Positions 26,301 to 34,054 of a DNA stretch of 40,880 bases are shown here, piece by piece (position 1 is the first letter of the stretch; each line of letters begins with the position of its first letter). Source of the stretch: Paenibacillus sp. Soil522 (lineage in GTDB: Bacteria > Bacillota > Bacilli > Paenibacillales > Paenibacillaceae); contig NZ_LMRV01000077.1 in NCBI RefSeq assembly GCF_001428245.1, positions 11,670-52,549 of the forward strand. The letters run 5' to 3'. The position numbers and the translations under genes were made by a program. Below the pieces are notes generated by a model. It was not told where the DNA came from and ran no database searches. It saw only the letters and a program-made list of their open reading frames with translations.

Positions 26301-26497
26301 ATGTGGATCAAGCCCCTCTCGGCCGATATTGGCAAGGAATTGGCGAATGGGCGGAACGCTATAATTCGGGCGTCCTCAACGTCACAGACCGTCCGTATAA
26401 GTCCTACCTGTCCGGCGTCATGCAGACGAACTACGATATCTACAAGGTCCTTCTCGGGGAACGGCCAAAGTTCTATTACGATTTCAGCAAAAAATAA
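23399..26497 (+). CDS. SLH-anchored, agarase-like clan GH-A glycoside hydrolase
   Basis: A 1032-residue secreted protein. A signal peptide (RKLLIAAAAIIALASLP) is followed by three SLH repeats (about 30-205; LTRAQFAKF, VKREEASVM, MTREEAAAL), a chitobiase-C-terminal-like beta domain (about 225-290; GVTIYYTTDGSDPRTSS), a discoidin-like beta region, another YYTTDG-like domain, and a C-terminal barrel (about 600-1030). In the barrel FFSLGMNGI, the presumed acid/base Glu763 (YFIGNEYDF) and the nucleophile Glu919 (LLSEFGYGT) match clan GH-A, closest to GH50-type beta-agarases by eye. ATG 23399 follows AGAGAGGAG. It is wall-bound and has its own terminator. The substrate is uncertain. Confidence 0.75.
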   Translation: MRKLLIAAAAIIALASLPCTGVGATTADFKDVPDTSPYFAYIRDLKTLGIADGIAEGIYGPKQTLTRAQFAKFVSVAFQLKDQGGLAPFPDIRDHWAAAYIRAAYQAGIVNGTSDTTFSPNEPVKREEASVMVWRHAKKQGLAPGGALNFSDKPDTWAIEGINGIIAHGWYGSDITQDSGVWSYRPQDAMTREEAAALIDLSMKEVPGSLPSAAVPADGVTSGLPSGSVPYGSMAILSAAKPGVTIYYTTDGSDPRTSSTRRPYTSPIPVLGGLQLKTCAVYHPVSGKTEVSGVSIYEYEVGAVSPPGPSVGLYDPLESFKLMTNRENMYIATTRPAYFGSDAKRMARTSTAPGSIVYHTKYDIASVLFYSYFFTGIELEKSKMFASADGKTYQEIPIKAYPVGNPSGDWQQYAYEASSLPAGMRYLKIELHGAAKSWSPQLSRVSINRSTASVDVKLVRNAESLQVELSSATQGARIYYRKDNAPAFQLYTGPFQLTGYSVLETYAVKDGLEPSPIRKTKLNGSSDILVDRFGQMVAAGFQKVTSEQELKADAQADASYYGSLKPPADLDRYGGLAGSAAKYGLKGTGYFAIQQLGGRKVMKTPSGNIFFSLGMNGISPHETYTMVKGREQQFESIPPYEGTYEPAFISPDHSSFSFYMANKYRKTGTFPTESSFYTEAVVRLKKWGFNSAGGFSPEKFGNENQFPYTRMLPLDMDSARLDGISIFDIFAPDAAAKIDKAFAKALPPNKNDPMLIGYFIGNEYDFHKFYSNVPKLKASSAAIKGRLVKMLKDKYQTIDMFNRNWGTSFTSFNDLLEAELPVKTSQSWADMDTFFRYYLDTFYGTVSRLHHKYDPNHLLLGDRWITTSFHNAKFRDVLAEVEGKYSDVISINYYSYKIEADLLKDVYTKSGGRPILLSEFGYGTAEQGLQPLLPNAAVNQFQRGMRYRNYVEGVASLGYVVGAHLFNYVDQAPLGRYWQGIGEWAERYNSGVLNVTDRPYKSYLSGVMQTNYDIYKVLLGERPKFYYDFSKK

Positions 26498-26506
26498 GGC
26501 GTGATG

Positions 26507-26548
26507 CGCAGAAAGACCGCCAGATTAGGCGGTCTTTCTGCGTCTTTA
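26507..26548 (+). terminator. Terminator after the SLH glycoside hydrolase
   Basis: A 15-bp perfect stem (CGCAGAAAGACCGCC / GGCGGTCTTTCTGCG) with an AGATTA loop is followed by TCTTTAATTT. Confidence 0.92.
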
Positions 26549-26720
26549 ATTTATCCGCTTTATAAAATCCGAAATGATTAGCCCCATTTAATTCCAACTG
26601 CATTAACAGAATCGTAACGATACCGATACAAATCTGACTAAACGGAAGATGGGTGTCTTAGCGCCGCTTCGCTGCTTCAATCGCTTAACTTTGCAGACGT
26701 TAGTTGAATAACACATGGAT

Positions 26721-26748
26721 GAGCAGGCTGCGGTGGCCTGCTCTTTTT
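26721..26748 (+). terminator. Terminator-like hairpin followed by a TAACGGG motif
   Basis: GAGCAGGC (26721-26728) pairs with GCCTGCTC (26736-26743) and is followed by TTTTT and ACTAACGGG. A related GTGGCCTGCTC ... TTAAGCTAACGGG stretch occurs at 28211-28240, so this belongs to a dispersed intergenic repeat. No gene is seen in 26549-26950. Confidence 0.7.
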
Positions 26749-26789
26749 ACTAACGGGACATGATAGCAATAACACGAGAAAACGGGCAG

Positions 26790-26979
26790 GATACTTTAAC
26801 TACTGTCTCCAATCCTTTTTTGGTGAAAGTATCATAAAAATCATTAGTGGAGTCACAATACACTGGTAAATCATGGTCAGTGATTTACGCTCTAAATAAA
26901 AAGTACATCTCAGACACACACCTGCATATTTTCATGATACATCTCGATAATCTGAGGCTCCGCTATGGCGGAGCCTTTT
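26790..26979 (+). ncRNA. Candidate structured noncoding RNA
   Basis: A gene-free stretch holds three ordered stem-loops: GATACTTT/AAAGTATC (26790-26797, 26826-26833), GTAAATCA/TGATTTAC (26866-26873, 26881-26888) and a terminator AGGCTCCGC-TATG-GCGGAGCCT followed by TTT (26955-26979). A competing stem CACTG/CAGTG (26861-26865, 26878-26882) would disrupt the second hairpin. No convincing promoter was found and it matches no family I recognise. Confidence 0.3.
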
Positions 26980-26997
26980 CTGTCAGACTTCGTTGAC

Positions 26998-28086
26998 CTA
27001 AGCTTTTGGAATTTTCAGCACCGTACCGGCTTTTACATCATCAATATTTACAATATGATTGTAACCCGCAATGAACATTACATATTTGTCGGAGCCGTAA
27101 TAGATTTTGGAGATGGTGTAGAGCGTCTCGCCACTCTTTACGGTATGATCGGATGTCTCGTAATCGGTTAAAGTTTCTACTGCGCCATTTTCTTCATCCA
27201 GCTTATAATTTTTCAGGGACGGAATAAGGAGGTTGGTGCCTGCTTTCAAGCCTACATTTTTATCAAGCTTGTTTTCTTTCGCAATATAATCCACATATTC
27301 CGCCGATTTGTAAAACATTCTGGAAATTCCCGACAGAGTATCGCCTGCTTGGATCAGATAGGTAGCCGGCAAGTTAATTTTCGAATAGTCTTTGGTTCCC
27401 TGCTGACTGCCATCTATCGAGCTGGCTGTTGATGACAATACTGGGATCTTAAGCGTATCTCCGGCTTTCATATCATTAATAAACACGATATGGTTATACT
27501 CTGCAACCAGCGCATAATGCTCCTTAGATTGATAGAACTTCTCGGATATCAATCTTAGCGTATCGCCTTTTTGGACAACATAGGTGGTTGGAAGCTTCAC
27601 CATTTTAGTAGGGGCTTCCGTTGATTTATTGCCATAATCCTTTTTTTCTTGCGTTGGTTGTTCTGTCTGTGCAGGCTTAGGAGTCTCCGTCGGCTTATCA
27701 CCTTCTTTGACCGTTGTGTTGGATGCAGTAGGAGCAGGCTCTTCCGTCACATCATCGTATTCCTCTGTAGACGCTTGTTCCTCTTCAATGTCAAGGGTAC
27801 TGGCGGGGATGGGGCCATCTGCTAATAGCTCGTTTCCGCTATTCCCATTATTAAGGGAATCCGAATCAGATGGCCCCCCAATTCTGTTCAGCCCACTGGC
27901 TCGCTCGGTATTCGAAGCAGCAAGCGGAAGCTTAGAATCAACTTTATTCGTATATTTGCCGTACAATACTCCGCAAATGCCAACAAGAATGATGACTATC
28001 GCCAGATAGATGATGAGATTTGTTTGCTTTAAAGATGCCAGGCGGCCTTTGGAAAGGTTGCTTCTGCGTGTGCTTCTCTTATTCAA
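26998..28086 (-). CDS. Membrane-anchored protein with three LysM domains
   Basis: A 362-residue protein: a short basic cytoplasmic tail, one transmembrane helix (about 24-42, LIIYLAIVIILVGICGVLYG), an acidic Pro/Thr/Glu-rich spacer (about 55-165), and three LysM peptidoglycan-binding domains (about 169-216, 243-290, 314-361; each starting with YVVQKGDTL-, YLIQAGDTL- or HTVKSGETL-like motifs). It should tether the membrane to the wall. No catalytic domain is present. The start is TTG 28086 because AAAGGAGA lies about 10 bases upstream; an in-frame ATG at 28113 would place that site inside the gene. Confidence 0.82.
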   Translation of the reverse strand: MNKRSTRRSNLSKGRLASLKQTNLIIYLAIVIILVGICGVLYGKYTNKVDSKLPLAASNTERASGLNRIGGPSDSDSLNNGNSGNELLADGPIPASTLDIEEEQASTEEYDDVTEEPAPTASNTTVKEGDKPTETPKPAQTEQPTQEKKDYGNKSTEAPTKMVKLPTTYVVQKGDTLRLISEKFYQSKEHYALVAEYNHIVFINDMKAGDTLKIPVLSSTASSIDGSQQGTKDYSKINLPATYLIQAGDTLSGISRMFYKSAEYVDYIAKENKLDKNVGLKAGTNLLIPSLKNYKLDEENGAVETLTDYETSDHTVKSGETLYTISKIYYGSDKYVMFIAGYNHIVNIDDVKAGTVLKIPKA

Positions 28087-28271
28087 AACGTAATCTTCTC
28101 CTTTGTTCCTCAACTTAATCCTATTCTATCGGACTTATTGAACCCTGTGGAATGGGCCTAAACAGCCAATTCATTAGTACCCAAAGTGCTCCGTATGTAA
28201 TGGCGCTGTAGTGGCCTGCTCATTTTATTAAGCTAACGGGCAGAATTGTTTAATATTGATTATGGATTTTA

Positions 28272-28280
28272 TGGTAAAAT
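28272..28280 (+). promoter_or_regulatory. Extended -10 promoter element
   Basis: TGGTAAAAT fits an extended -10 (TGnTAAAAT) 24 bp before the TTG start of the next gene, leaving a short leader with GGGGGAGG. No good -35 is seen at standard spacing. The motif follows the GCTAACGGGCAG repeat at 28232-28243. No gene is seen in 28087-28255. Confidence 0.4.
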
Positions 28281-28303
28281 CAGTACGGAAAGGGGGAGGA
28301 ATA

Positions 28304-28813
28304 TTGAGCAAAAAACAAAAGTTAATATTAAATATATCAATAGTGTTGAACATATTACTAATCGCATTTGTAGCTTGGGGATATATGAAGATGAAATTTG
28401 TGAAGGAACATATATTCATTGCTGAGGTTCAACATAATTTAGTTGAATTAGAAGGCACAATTGCAATACAAAAAGAAAAAAAATGGGCAGACCCCAACTT
28501 AGTGACGACTGAATTGGGAGACGTTCTGAACGGAATTTGGCTTGGTATCAAAACTGGAGGACAATTAGGAAATCTCTCCAAAAATGATAAGGAAACTATG
28601 AATAACTTGTATAATAAGTTAAATCAATTTCCTAATGATGAAATATATAGATTTGCTGATTTAACCGAAGAGGATAAAGAAAATTTAGAGGAGTTGCAAG
28701 AAATACTTCGTGAAGTTGGGCTAGGGTTAAATATTCAAGTTAATGGTAATATGAAATACTTTATAAACCAAGCAGAAGAATTGGTCGGGAAAATCGAAGT
28801 TCCATTGCATTAG
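28304..28813 (+). CDS. Hypothetical single-pass membrane protein
   Basis: A 169-residue protein with a basic start (MSKKQKL), one transmembrane helix (about 8-28, ILNISIVLNILLIAFVAWGY) and an acidic, helical extracytoplasmic part rich in Glu, Lys and Asn. TTG 28304 is supported by GGGGGAGG 4 bases upstream; the frame is open to 28256 but lacks another site. It is AT-richer than the flanking GC-rich genes, suggesting acquisition. I do not recognise a named family. Confidence 0.6.
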   Translation: MSKKQKLILNISIVLNILLIAFVAWGYMKMKFVKEHIFIAEVQHNLVELEGTIAIQKEKKWADPNLVTTELGDVLNGIWLGIKTGGQLGNLSKNDKETMNNLYNKLNQFPNDEIYRFADLTEEDKENLEELQEILREVGLGLNIQVNGNMKYFINQAEELVGKIEVPLH

Positions 28814-28834
28814 AAAACCTATTTCTTATATTAA

Positions 28835-28945
28835 GCTAACGTATACGTTAGCACATTAAAAAAAACGGCAGTCTAAGACTTTATTTTCTCGTCCTAGACT
28901 GACGCTATTTCGTTTTTTCGGGTCAGTTTAATACTTTATTTTCCC
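28835..28945. repeat. Intergenic repeat, copy A
   Basis: The copy begins with an 18-bp perfect palindrome GCTAACGTATACGTTAGC (28835-28852) and contains the minus-strand terminator at 28858-28902. From about 28845 it matches copy B at 35166-35267 in the same orientation over roughly 100 bp (shared ACGTTAGC, ACGGCAGTCTAAGACTT, GTCCTAG, TTTTTTsGG, TCAGTyTAAT). Confidence 0.7.
28858..28902 (-). terminator. Terminator of the patatin-lectin gene
   Basis: On the minus strand CAGTCTAGGAC pairs with GTCTTAGACTG and is followed by CCGTTTTTTTT. It lies about 110 bp past the stop codon of the convergent phospholipase-lectin gene. Confidence 0.75.
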
Positions 28946-29013
28946 AGTACACCAAGGAATAAATTCCTTAATTACGGGCTGCTTGCAGGCCTCCATCGGC
29001 CTTCTCTCATCAT

Positions 29014-31785
29014 TCAACTCTGCACGGTGTCAGTCGCCCAGACCGCCGTGCCGTCGGGCCGGTAAATAACGACGTTGCCGTCATCCTGAACAACCAGCCG
29101 GCTGCCGGGGTGCTGCCACGTATCGGATGACCAGCGGGGCACAGCGTTCTCGTCATAGATAACCAGATTTCCGTCGCCCTGCATGATGCACACCCCGACC
29201 GGCCCCCCTGTTGCCGAATCCCAGAGCCAGCTCCTGTCGCCGTTGCTGTTGTTTATATAAAGCACCAAATTTCCATCGCCCTGAAAAACGAAGGTATATC
29301 TTCCGTTTGCGGATTGAACCGGATGGTTAACATCAAGAAGTTCGCCCGGCTGCATATCGTCCCCAGCCGCTGCCGTGCCTGACGGCAGCATCGCCTGCAC
29401 GGTGTTCGTCGCCCAAACCGCCGTACCGTCGGGCCGGTAGATGACCGCATTGCCGTCATCCTGTACGACCAGCCGGCTGCCGGGGTGCTGCCACGTGCCG
29501 GATGACCAGCGGGGGACGCCATCCGCGTCGTAAACGACCAGGTTTCCGTCGCCCTGCATGATGCACACCCCGACCGGGTCGCCGGTTGCCGAGTCCCAGA
29601 GCCAGCGCCTGTCCCTGTCCCTGTAGTTTTTGTACAGCACCAAATTTCCGTCGCCCTGGAAAACAAAGGTATACCAGCCGTTCGCCGAATGGATCGGCCG
29701 ATCCATTTCCAGCAGCTCGCCCGGCTGCATATCGTCCCCGGCCGCTGCCGGACCTGACGGAAGCGTCGCCTGTACGGTGTTCGTCGCCCAAACCGCCGTC
29801 CCATCGGGCCGATAAATAACTGCGTTGCCGTCATCCTGAACAATCAGTCGGCTGCCGGGATACTGCCACGTATCTGAAGACCAGCGGGGGACGCCATCCG
29901 GGTCATAGATGACCAGATTTCCGTCGCCCTGCATGATGCATACCCCGGCCTGTCCTACTGTATTCGATGCCCAAAGAGCCTTCCGGTCCCTGTCCTTGTA
30001 GTTTTTGTACAGCACCAGATTTCCGTCGCTCTGGAAGACGAATGTATACCAACCGTTTGCCGAATTAATCAGCCGGTCGGCTTCCAGCACCTCGCCGGGC
30101 TGCATATCATCCCCGGAGGCTGCAGGGCCCGATGGAAGCCATAGCACTTTGGCCGGCTGCCAAGGGTGGCGCTCCCAATCAAGCCACCAGCTTTCGCATT
30201 CGGACGGGACGGCTCCGCCCATTAGCTGCCGGTCATGCACAAGATCGCGGAGTTCATTTTTGAGATTGCGCACCTCCTGCAGGGCTTGCGGATCGGCTGC
30301 GGCAGCCTGTGCGGGATGCACCGGGCGTCCGTTTGCATCGTACTGCAGAAGGAAACCGGTTGCGGCATATTCCTTCTCCCAAATCTCCTTCCGCTTCACT
30401 ACAATCCGGCCAGTATGGCGCTGTTCACTAAGCTCGTCGGCAAGCTTCCGGTAGTCCGCAGTATTATTCTGCTGCCTGGCCTGCAGCGTATCGTCGGCCC
30501 GCATATAACCGTGCGCTATCCGGATATCGATCAGCCCCGGATCTATGGTCATGATGTCGTGGATGTCGAAGTCAGGCTGGATCAAAGTCACGTTTGCCCC
30601 CCAGCCGAGCGGCGGTTCGGCCTCGTTGAGCACCGTCTCGTTGGTCATAATATCGCTGGCTGCGCGGCTCGCCACATCGGCAATCGTAGCCACCCCTACA
30701 TCAAACGACTGCAGCAATTCGCCGCTTGCGACGCTGCGCGCCGGATCTACCGTGCTGTCGGAGGCAAGCACCGCATATACATCGGTCGCGCCAGACTGAA
30801 TGGCCACCTGGATAGGTGCAATCTCGCGCACGCCGCCGTCCACGTAATTCTCGCTGCCGAGCTTGACGGGCGGAAAGGCGAAAGGAATGGCGGCGGAAGC
30901 AAGCGTACCTTGTATAAGGCTGACGCGCAGCGGACCTGGCTGCGGCGGATTGTCGATCTTGCATTGATTCAGTTTCACATCCAGCTCGTTGATCCGTTCG
31001 TTGATCTCTTTAATTTGCGCCAGAATCTCCGCTCTCTCGCTGCCGGAAGCATGATGCAGGTCGGCTTGCAGCCGAGTGCGTTCCTCCTTCCGGTCATCGA
31101 TCTCGTTCGCGAGGGACCGGCACTCGGGGGCAATATCTGGCGGCGGCGCCATCAGTGGCGTCATATTGTCACGCTCCAGCACCACCCCCGTCTCGGTTAC
31201 ATAGCGCAGTGCTCCGCTTTCCAAAGCGACCGCCGCGAGACGGAGTGTGATCCCGGACTGGCGCACCTTGTTTAAATCGAGCTTTGCAGGATTGTTCAGC
31301 TTGCCCAGAATCGGTCCGAGATTATAGAGCGAACGGGATCTGGCGTTTATGATCTTCTCGAGCTCCCGCTTCAACTCCTGGATATCGTTTACCGTATTGA
31401 TCAGATCATAAGCGACCCAAGCCCAGCCGATCGGGCCGAGGGCAATTTTACCGGCTTCCAGGGCGACCGTGCCGACTTGACTGGCTGCCGATTGTTCAAG
31501 GAAAGCAAGTACCTCGGAGTTTTCGATGCCCGTCAGCCACGCTTCTTTTTCCCACATATCCGAATTGCTCCGCAGTTCGCGCCATATTCCGATCAGCCCG
31601 CTCAAGCCGCGTGTAGCGTCGCTGCCGTCCCCTTCTCCCTCGGACAGCTTGATCGCATTGATGGCGCCTACCGAACAACCGGTCAAAATCGCAGGCCGGA
31701 TATTATTTTCGTAGAGATAGCGCACCGCGCCAACCTGAAAATCGCCTTTCGCTCCACCACCGCTCAGAACAATTGCTACAGTCAT
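29014..31785 (-). CDS. Patatin-like phospholipase fused to three bulb-type mannose-binding lectin domains
   Basis: A 923-residue fusion. The N-terminal patatin domain has the oxyanion loop SGGGAKG (8-14), the nucleophile elbow TGCSVGA with Ser38, and the catalytic Asp316 in YVDGGVRE, so it should hydrolyse acyl lipids. A Glu/Arg-rich coiled-coil segment (about 222-280) interrupts this domain, and a helical linker (about 430-545) follows. Residues 550-674, 675-799 and 800-923 are near-identical 125-residue bulb-lectin (beta-prism II) domains, each with three intact QxDxNxVxY mannose sites (nine in all). No signal peptide is seen, so export, if any, uses another route. AGGAGGAG precedes ATG 31785. 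It resembles a targeted lipolytic effector; the target is unknown. Confidence 0.9.
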   Translation of the reverse strand: MTVAIVLSGGGAKGDFQVGAVRYLYENNIRPAILTGCSVGAINAIKLSEGEGDGSDATRGLSGLIGIWRELRSNSDMWEKEAWLTGIENSEVLAFLEQSAASQVGTVALEAGKIALGPIGWAWVAYDLINTVNDIQELKRELEKIINARSRSLYNLGPILGKLNNPAKLDLNKVRQSGITLRLAAVALESGALRYVTETGVVLERDNMTPLMAPPPDIAPECRSLANEIDDRKEERTRLQADLHHASGSERAEILAQIKEINERINELDVKLNQCKIDNPPQPGPLRVSLIQGTLASAAIPFAFPPVKLGSENYVDGGVREIAPIQVAIQSGATDVYAVLASDSTVDPARSVASGELLQSFDVGVATIADVASRAASDIMTNETVLNEAEPPLGWGANVTLIQPDFDIHDIMTIDPGLIDIRIAHGYMRADDTLQARQQNNTADYRKLADELSEQRHTGRIVVKRKEIWEKEYAATGFLLQYDANGRPVHPAQAAAADPQALQEVRNLKNELRDLVHDRQLMGGAVPSECESWWLDWERHPWQPAKVLWLPSGPAASGDDMQPGEVLEADRLINSANGWYTFVFQSDGNLVLYKNYKDRDRKALWASNTVGQAGVCIMQGDGNLVIYDPDGVPRWSSDTWQYPGSRLIVQDDGNAVIYRPDGTAVWATNTVQATLPSGPAAAGDDMQPGELLEMDRPIHSANGWYTFVFQGDGNLVLYKNYRDRDRRWLWDSATGDPVGVCIMQGDGNLVVYDADGVPRWSSGTWQHPGSRLVVQDDGNAVIYRPDGTAVWATNTVQAMLPSGTAAAGDDMQPGELLDVNHPVQSANGRYTFVFQGDGNLVLYINNSNGDRSWLWDSATGGPVGVCIMQGDGNLVIYDENAVPRWSSDTWQHPGSRLVVQDDGNVVIYRPDGTAVWATDTVQS
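29017..30138 (-). repeat. Three tandem 375-bp lectin-domain repeats
   Basis: Repeat boundaries on the minus strand begin at 30138, 29763 and 29388, exactly 375 bp apart, each starting with codons for LPSG. Nucleotide identity is very high, especially between the second and third units, indicating recent duplication or gene conversion. Confidence 0.9.
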
Positions 31786-32154
31786 AATCTACTCCTCCTA
31801 AGGTTTCTTATTAAAGAATTGCCTATTACAGCATGTGCGGCCGGTTTTTCGTCATCGGGGAATCGTCATCTCACCTCCCGGGTAATCATAAGTAAGCAGA
31901 CGCCTCATTTTATGCGTTTACAATATTTCGTGCCGGCAGATCAACTTCGCAGGCAAATGGCTAAAACTGCTTGTCTACCGCATGGAATTACTTCGACATT
32001 TAACCATTTTTTACCTTTTGCCTTCTCCGCAAAAATCAAAATTTTCCCATCTGTTTTTTGCCCCTATTTCAGGATGGCTTAATACTAAAAGAAGGAAATT
32101 CAAGGATTTGGTAAGAATTTATTATTAATTGATTTCATGAAACTAGGAGAATGT

Positions 32155-32545
32155 TTTATGTATATATCGATCGTTATTACCAAGTGATCTTGAAATTCTC
32201 TGCTCTTTTCCACAGAATGAAGAAGAATTATATTTTATGTTCCCTAAAGCCGTATCTCCTTTTACCCCTGACCAAATTGAGGAAGTCGTTAAGAACACGT
32301 TAAAAACAGATTGGAGCCCACAGTTATTCTGTGCAATCAAGAAGTTGTGGCTTATGCAAATTTTTATGATCATGACGGCGATTCTTGCTGGTTAGGTAAT
32401 GTTATTGTGCCCCCTGATTATCAAGGAAAAGGGGCTTCTCAATATCTAATTAGGGTAATGGAGATCATTGGAAGAGAAAAGTTGAAAGTACAAAGACTTA
32501 AACTTGTATGTCATAACACTAATACAAGGGGGAGTTTCAGGAGAA
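32155..32545 (+). pseudogene. GNAT acetyltransferase, frameshifted and truncated
   Basis: Pieces of a Gcn5-related acetyltransferase lie in different frames: YIDRYYQV near the start, DLEILCSFPQNEEELYFMFP followed by KAVSPFTPDQIEEVV, then after a shift (near 32318) VILCNQEVVAYANFYD, the acetyl-CoA loop NVIVPPDYQGKGASQYLI and LKLVCHNTNTRG. The normal C-terminus is missing, replaced by unrelated sequence just before a long inverted repeat. At least two frameshifts make it non-functional. The gap 31786-32154 contains only the phospholipase leader and AT-rich sequence without a supported gene. Confidence 0.75.
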
Positions 32546-32554
32546 GGCTGCCGA

Positions 32555-32610
32555 GTAAGCGTTAAATAGCCCACATCCTGAGAACAAGATGTGGGCTATT
32601 TAACGCTTAC
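32555..32610. repeat. Long perfect inverted repeat (23-bp arms)
   Basis: The arm 32555-32577 (starting GTAAGCGTTAAATAG, ending CCACATC) is perfectly complementary to 32588-32610 around a 10-nt loop. No T-run follows. It lies between two convergent pseudogenes and could act as a bidirectional terminator or be a small insertion-type repeat. Confidence 0.8.
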
Positions 32611-32640
32611 GTCAAGGAAGGGTCTGATGTTTTCAAACAT

Positions 32641-33550
32641 CTATAAAGGGATAATAGCAAGCCCAGATGCTGCATTTCCTACTTTTAACGTCTTAATAAC
32701 CTTATTATCCCTGATCCTTATAACAGAAACTGTATTTTCTCCAAAATTAGCAACATACGCATATTTACTATCTTTTGTAATGGCTACAATACCGGGTTTG
32801 ATCCCCACCGGAATGGTAGCTATCACCTTGTTATTTATTAGTTTTATGACGGAAACCGTGTTATCCCCTTCATTACCGACGTAGGCAAATTTATTGTCAG
32901 GGGTTATGGCTACACCGATCGGTTTACGTCCAGCTTGAATCTTTTTTAGGATCCTTCGACTATGAATACCTATAACCAAAACATTATTATCCGTAGTGAC
33001 ATAAGCTAATTTGCGGTTCATCGTGAAAGCAATTTGATCAGGGCCGACATCGGCTTTTATCGTAGCGATAACCTTATTGTTTTTCACATCGAAAATAGAA
33101 ATCGTATTGCTGTCGTTATTACTTACAAATCCTAAAGTTCTTAAGCCGCACTTCGTAGGAGTAATGGTTACTCCTACAGGGTTTTTTCCAACCTTTATCG
33201 TTTTAACGACTCTTTGTTTCTTTATACAAATTACTGAAACGGTATTGTCAGCCGAGTTCGTAACATAGACGAAGTTTCGCGATGTACCTACATCCGATGG
33301 AGCGTTTCCGACCCTGATGGTGCGGATAATTGTATTTGTTTTTCTTTTGATTACTTGAGCGGTGTTATCGCGTTTATTGACAACATAAGCATACTTCCTA
33401 TCGGGTGTAACAGCAATCTCAAAAGGTCCACGACCGGTCTTTATTGTTGCCTTGACCTTTGTTGTTCGGGTATAATCACCGACACGGTATCATCGTTGAA
33501 ATTCGTGACATAGCGAAATGAAATGATGGCGATGGTCTACATGCGGTCAA
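32641..33550 (-). pseudogene. YncE-like beta-propeller protein (YVTN repeats), frameshifted
   Basis: On the minus strand a good ribosome site AGGAGGG (33559-33565) precedes TTG 33550, and YVTNFNDDTVSVI is readable shortly after, but in a different frame from what follows. From about 33500 to 32641 one frame is open with about seven repeated blades (AVTPDRKYAYVVN, FVYVTNSADNTVSVI, ITPDNKFAYVGNEGDNTVSV, YAYVANFGENTVSVI) yet has no start codon until GTG 33087. Such propellers are often surface or secreted proteins. One early frameshift probably inactivates it, unless reading is restored by recoding or a sequencing error. Confidence 0.7.
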
Positions 33551-33782
33551 AGGATTAACCCTCCTTTTTTTATGGCTTAATCTATGCTATTAATTTGCTT
33601 AAAAGAGTGGCACGGCCATTTTATAGATATTTGTTTATTTATTATTTGTAGGTCCCATTTATATCTGCTCAATGGCTTAACGCAACATGCATTCGTTTGA
33701 TCATGTTACTTTCCTTCTTTCACAAATTGTTCGATACGACATTAAATGGAACCACGAACTTCGCGGAATTATGGTTATTTAA

Positions 33783-34019
33783 CAACGAAAATACTTAATA
33801 TTTGAAATGGAAGTAACTGCAGGTGCTATTTGTGCTGATGGATATGAGGTTGCTGAAGCAAGATTTATACCAATAGAAGAAGCATTGCGAGATCCATTGG
33901 TAATCGACTTAACGAAAGAGATTATACGTGCATTTAATTCAAATAATAATGTATTATTTCAACTTAAGAACTCAATACAAACTAACAATAGCTGGGTCAA
34001 ATATGAAGTATTAGTTTGA
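33783..34019 (+). pseudogene. C-terminal remnant of a NUDIX-like hydrolase
   Basis: After a stop the frame reads RKYLIFEMEVTAGAI, then DGYEVAEARFIPIEEAL and ends SWVKYEVLV. The E-A-R-F-I-P-I-E-E-A pattern and length fit the last third of a NUDIX hydrolase, but the Nudix box itself is absent. A start at ATG 33807 would give 70 residues; no ribosome binding site is seen. Family assignment is by eye only. Nothing else is seen in 33551-33782. Confidence 0.4.
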
Positions 34020-34054
34020 AATTGAATTAAGTCATTGCGCGTTAGGAGGTACGT

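Noticed and set aside
30235..31275. 346-codon plus-strand frame opposite the patatin gene
   Set aside because: It is antisense to clear catalytic motifs, with no supported start, and its composition is that of a shadow frame in GC-rich DNA.
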